Origin: Tardiphaga sp.
Lineage (GTDB): Bacteria > Pseudomonadota > Alphaproteobacteria > Rhizobiales > Xanthobacteraceae
Direction of reading: 5' to 3'
NCBI RefSeq assembly: GCF_028290495.1
Contig: NZ_JAQGJT010000044.1
Coordinates: 1 to 64,000, forward strand
Length of the DNA stretch: 64,000 bases
Positions 61,672 to 64,000 of this stretch are shown here, piece by piece. The position numbers and the translations under genes were made by a program. The notes beneath the pieces are model-generated. The model saw only the letters and a list, made by a program, of their open reading frames with translations, was not told the DNA's origin and did not search any database. Position 1 is the stretch's first letter. Every line of letters starts with the position of its first letter.

Positions 61672-62589
61672 ATGACGCAATCGAACCAATGGCATGTCGG
61701 CATCGTCGGTTATGGCGAGGTCGGCCGTATCCTCGCCGAGGATCTGCGCGCGCAGAACGTGCCCGTCAGCGCCTATGACCTCAAGCTCGACGGGGATCAT
61801 GCCGCAGCATTGCGGGATCATGCCGCGGCTTATGGTGTCGGGCTGGCCGCTTCCCACGCGGACCTCGTGTCGAAAGCCGATTTCGTCATTTCGGCGGTGA
61901 CCGCCAGCCAGGCCGTGCCGGTGGCGCAGGCCTGCGCGCCGGCGATCCGGCCGGGCACGTGGTTTCTCGATTTCAACTCCGCCTCGCCGCGCGCCAAGCA
62001 GCGTGCCGCAGCCTTGATCGACGGCGCGGGTGGTCGCTATGTCGAAGGCGCGGTGATGACCTCGATCCCGCCCTATCGCATCAAGGTGCCCTTGCTGCTC
62101 GGCGGCGCGGGGGCTGCCGAACTGGCGCCGCGGCTCGCGGCGCTCGGCTTCGACGCCAAAGTGGCGAGCGCTGAACTCGGCACCGCTTCGGCCACCAAGA
62201 TGTGCCGCAGCATCATGATCAAGGGCATGGAAGCGATGGTGATCGAGAGCTTCACCACTGCGCGCGCCTACGGCGTCGAGGATGCCTTGCTGGCCTCGTT
62301 GACCGAGACCTTTCCGAGCATCGACTGGGAGAAGCAGGGCGCCTATTTCTTCCAGCGCGTCATCGAACACGGCCGTCGCCGCAGCGAGGAAGTCCGCGAG
62401 GTCGCCGAGACCGTGCGTGACACCGGCCTGACGCCGTGGTCCGCGTCCGGCACCGCCGAACGTCAGGCATGGGTCGCGGATCTCGCCGATGACGGGCTGT
62501 TCGGGGCAAAAGGCACGCCGGGCTTCGCGCGCAGCGCCGACTGGCGCGTGGAAGCGGACCGGATCTTGAAGAGGCTGGAGGCGAAGTAA
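61672..62589 (+). CDS. NAD(P)-dependent beta-hydroxyacid dehydrogenase-like oxidoreductase
   Basis: A 305-residue protein. The N-terminal Rossmann fold has GIVGYGEVGRILAEDL, and FLDFNSASPRAKQRAA matches the 6-phosphogluconate dehydrogenase/hydroxyisobutyrate dehydrogenase superfamily's substrate-domain entry. The C-terminal helical part resembles DUF1932 (TEFGTAS-like: AELGTASATKMCRSIMIKG). The ATG at 61672 is chosen since the fold begins there, with GAAGAATATCC ahead. The substrate is probably a small hydroxy or branched acid. Confidence 0.84.
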   Translation: MTQSNQWHVGIVGYGEVGRILAEDLRAQNVPVSAYDLKLDGDHAAALRDHAAAYGVGLAASHADLVSKADFVISAVTASQAVPVAQACAPAIRPGTWFLDFNSASPRAKQRAAALIDGAGGRYVEGAVMTSIPPYRIKVPLLLGGAGAAELAPRLAALGFDAKVASAELGTASATKMCRSIMIKGMEAMVIESFTTARAYGVEDALLASLTETFPSIDWEKQGAYFFQRVIEHGRRRSEEVREVAETVRDTGLTPWSASGTAERQAWVADLADDGLFGAKGTPGFARSADWRVEADRILKRLEAK

Positions 62590-62768
62590 CTGGGCGTTCG
62601 CGTCATGGTTACCCAGTCGTTAACGCCTGCCGGATCTGCGGCCCTTTCTGCGGACCGGCGAAGCAGTTGGAAAGATTTTTGTGCTGTTGTTGAAGCTGGC
62701 GCTGCTGCGGATTTCCGCGGCGGACGGCGGCATCCTGTTCCCGCCCGCGCCCTTAGAGGCGACGACCC

Positions 62769-63452
62769 ATGAGGGCGCAGGTGAACTGGAAGCTGGTCAG
62801 CCTTGTCGTCGTTGTGGCGTGCGCGTCGGCTGCCGTTTGGATTTCGGCAACGAAGAATCAGACGCCTGACCTGCACCGGGAAGCGCGCCAGTTCACTGTG
62901 TACCAGACCCTGAACAGGTACAGCGATCCCGTCATTGTCCTTGGCGACAGCATCGTTGAGGCCTCTACCTTGTCGCGGTCGATCTGCGGGCGCGCGATCG
63001 TGAATGCCGGCCTGAATGGTGCTTCCACAGCCAGCGACCTTGGCGGATGGCTGGCGGCTGCACTCGACGGCAAACGCGCTGCCATGATCGTGGTGTCGCT
63101 GGGCGTCAACGACGCCATGTCGCCGGCTACGCAAGGCAAGGACGAGTTTGCCACTCGCTACGGCGCGTTGCTGGACCGGCTGTCTTCATCGACGCCGCGG
63201 CTTGCCGTGCTGGAGATCGCGCCGGTCGAAGCGCAGGGGCGCATGACCGTCAAATTGCGCGACGAGCTGACGCAGACCGTCAAGAACTACAACAACATCC
63301 TGCGCGACGTGGCGGCGAAGCATGGCGCGACCTTCGTCGCTTTGCCGGCGATGCCGGCACCTTACACGGTCGATGGCGTGCATTTGAACGCGAACGGCTA
63401 TCAGGCGTGGGATCAGGCCGTCATGCAGGCAGCAGGGGCGGTCTGTGGCTGA
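62769..63452 (+). CDS. SGNH/GDSL hydrolase family protein
   Basis: A 227-residue esterase-like protein with an N-terminal hydrophobic segment (VSLVVVVACASAAVWI). Block I is VLGDSIVEA (Ser61), block II Gly lies in GLNGAS, block III Asn in LGVNDA, and the final Asp-His is in DGVHLNANGY. It resembles periplasmic acyl-modification enzymes. Its stop overlaps the next gene's GTG, which codes for an acyltransferase, so they may together modify a polysaccharide (inference). Confidence 0.87.
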   Translation: MRAQVNWKLVSLVVVVACASAAVWISATKNQTPDLHREARQFTVYQTLNRYSDPVIVLGDSIVEASTLSRSICGRAIVNAGLNGASTASDLGGWLAAALDGKRAAMIVVSLGVNDAMSPATQGKDEFATRYGALLDRLSSSTPRLAVLEIAPVEAQGRMTVKLRDELTQTVKNYNNILRDVAAKHGATFVALPAMPAPYTVDGVHLNANGYQAWDQAVMQAAGAVCG

Positions 63453-64000
63453 AACGATCATCCCGCAGCGGACACAAACGATACCGTCGACCCCGCCCAA
63501 CAAGCTGCTAGGGCTGGAGCTGGTTCGTTTCATCGCGGCGGTTGCCGTGCTGGTCTGGCATTACCAACATTTTTCCTACATCGCCGGCACGCCGGTCGAT
63601 CTCGTGACGGATCAACTGCCGTTGTACGGTTTGCTGCGGCCGTTTTACGAAGCCGGCAAATACGGTGTCTGGGTGTTCTGGTGCGTCAGCGGGTTCATTT
63701 TCTTCTGGCGATATCGCGACGTTGTTTTCGAGCGCGCAATGCCCGGCTGGACATTCTTCGTGTTCCGGCTGTCGCGGCTGTATCCGTTGCATGTCGTGAC
63801 GTTGATCCTCGTCGCGCTGCTGCAGGCGATCTATTTCCGCCAGCACGGATACTTCTTCATCTATCAGAACAACGATATTCAGCACTTCCTGCTGCAATTC
63901 TTCATGGCCAGCAAATGGGGCCTTGAATCCGGCGACAGTTTCAACGGCCCGATCTGGTCGATCTCCGTCGAAGTGCTGGTCTACGTCACGTTCTTTGTGC
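63445..64000 (+). CDS. Acyltransferase family 3 (OafA/YrhL-like), 3' truncated
   Basis: The frame begins with a GTG at 63445, overlaps the SGNH stop by 8 bases, and runs off the window. The visible 185 residues hold a hydrophobic segment with LELVRFIAAVAVLVWHYQHF, in which RFIAAVAVLVWH is the conserved start of family-3 acyltransferases, then GVWVFWCVSGFIFFWRYR and FNGPIWSISVEVLVYV. Such proteins O-acylate sugars across the membrane. The window edge cuts the gene, so the end is not seen. Confidence 0.88.
   Translation, partial: MAETIIPQRTQTIPSTPPNKLLGLELVRFIAAVAVLVWHYQHFSYIAGTPVDLVTDQLPLYGLLRPFYEAGKYGVWVFWCVSGFIFFWRYRDVVFERAMPGWTFFVFRLSRLYPLHVVTLILVALLQAIYFRQHGYFFIYQNNDIQHFLLQFFMASKWGLESGDSFNGPIWSISVEVLVYVTFFV

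Noticed and set aside
60895-62370. Long minus-strand frame spanning the Bug receptor and oxidoreductase genes
   Set aside because: It crosses two real genes and an intergenic repeat, which a real gene would not do.
1-64000. CRISPR arrays, complete tRNA or rRNA genes, integrase or transposase genes
   Set aside because: No regularly spaced repeats, no full cloverleaf, and no integrase or DDE motifs were seen on either strand.

Overview
This is a high-GC alphaproteobacterial chromosome segment, most likely from Bradyrhizobium or a close relative such as Rhodopseudomonas or Afipia. The reasons are the many orphan ABC and Bug-type binding proteins, an amino acid:[carrier protein] ligase cluster of the kind known from Bradyrhizobium, a DUF6894 protein, an HWE-type kinase, and interspersed repeats of a sort I associate with these genomes. 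The genus is inferred from content; there is no rRNA or complete tRNA in the window.

Left part (1-25 kb, accessory in character). 1-3.9 kb: a hybrid histidine kinase, a receiver-HWE kinase and a single receiver in one operon. 3.9-5.1 kb: gene-free and decayed, with a 12-bp inverted repeat before a LysR regulator. 5.1-12.4 kb: a catabolic cluster (LysR, MFS importer, two SDR dehydrogenases, alpha/beta hydrolase, a Baeyer-Villiger monooxygenase of the 4-hydroxyacetophenone type, and an AT-rich PptA-like tautomerase). It fits stepwise oxidation of an alcohol to a ketone, oxygen insertion to an ester, and hydrolysis. 12.4-16.3 kb: island remnants, with a tRNA-Ser-like 3' fragment, a D12-class adenine methyltransferase overlapped with an unknown gene, and small conserved proteins. 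16.4-22.3 kb: a five-gene minus-strand operon reading carrier protein, acyl-CoA dehydrogenase-like enzyme, amino acid:carrier-protein ligase, DUF1839 protein and GH2 glycosidase. The DUF1839 protein carries a Cys/His pattern like BtrH-type acyltransferases, so the operon may load an amino acid on a carrier protein and hand it to an acceptor. Divergent to it is a tandem alpha/beta hydrolase. A frameshifted small secreted protein follows.

Middle (26-44 kb). A spermidine/putrescine-type ABC importer is followed directly by the three subunits of a molybdenum hydroxylase (S-L-M order) and a convergent LysR gene. Then come an IlvD/Edd dehydratase, a GreA-like factor, a HerA-like ATPase, a NitT/TauT-type ABC importer and two small winged-helix-like proteins.

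Right part (44-64 kb). A PQQ-type sugar dehydrogenase, TenA, a RutD-like hydrolase, two orphan tripartite-transporter receptors, a TauE exporter, an SDR and PyrC are followed by a cluster controlled by a TetR regulator. In that cluster two related palindromes of 7-2-7 form lie in front of the regulator and in front of the permease. The cluster holds an NMT1/THI5-like binding protein, permease, an epimerase-like protein lacking the usual lysine, a GNAT protein, a DapA-family lyase and the ABC ATPase. The window ends in small conserved genes, a beta-hydroxyacid-dehydrogenase-like oxidoreductase, an SGNH hydrolase and a truncated acyltransferase-3 gene.
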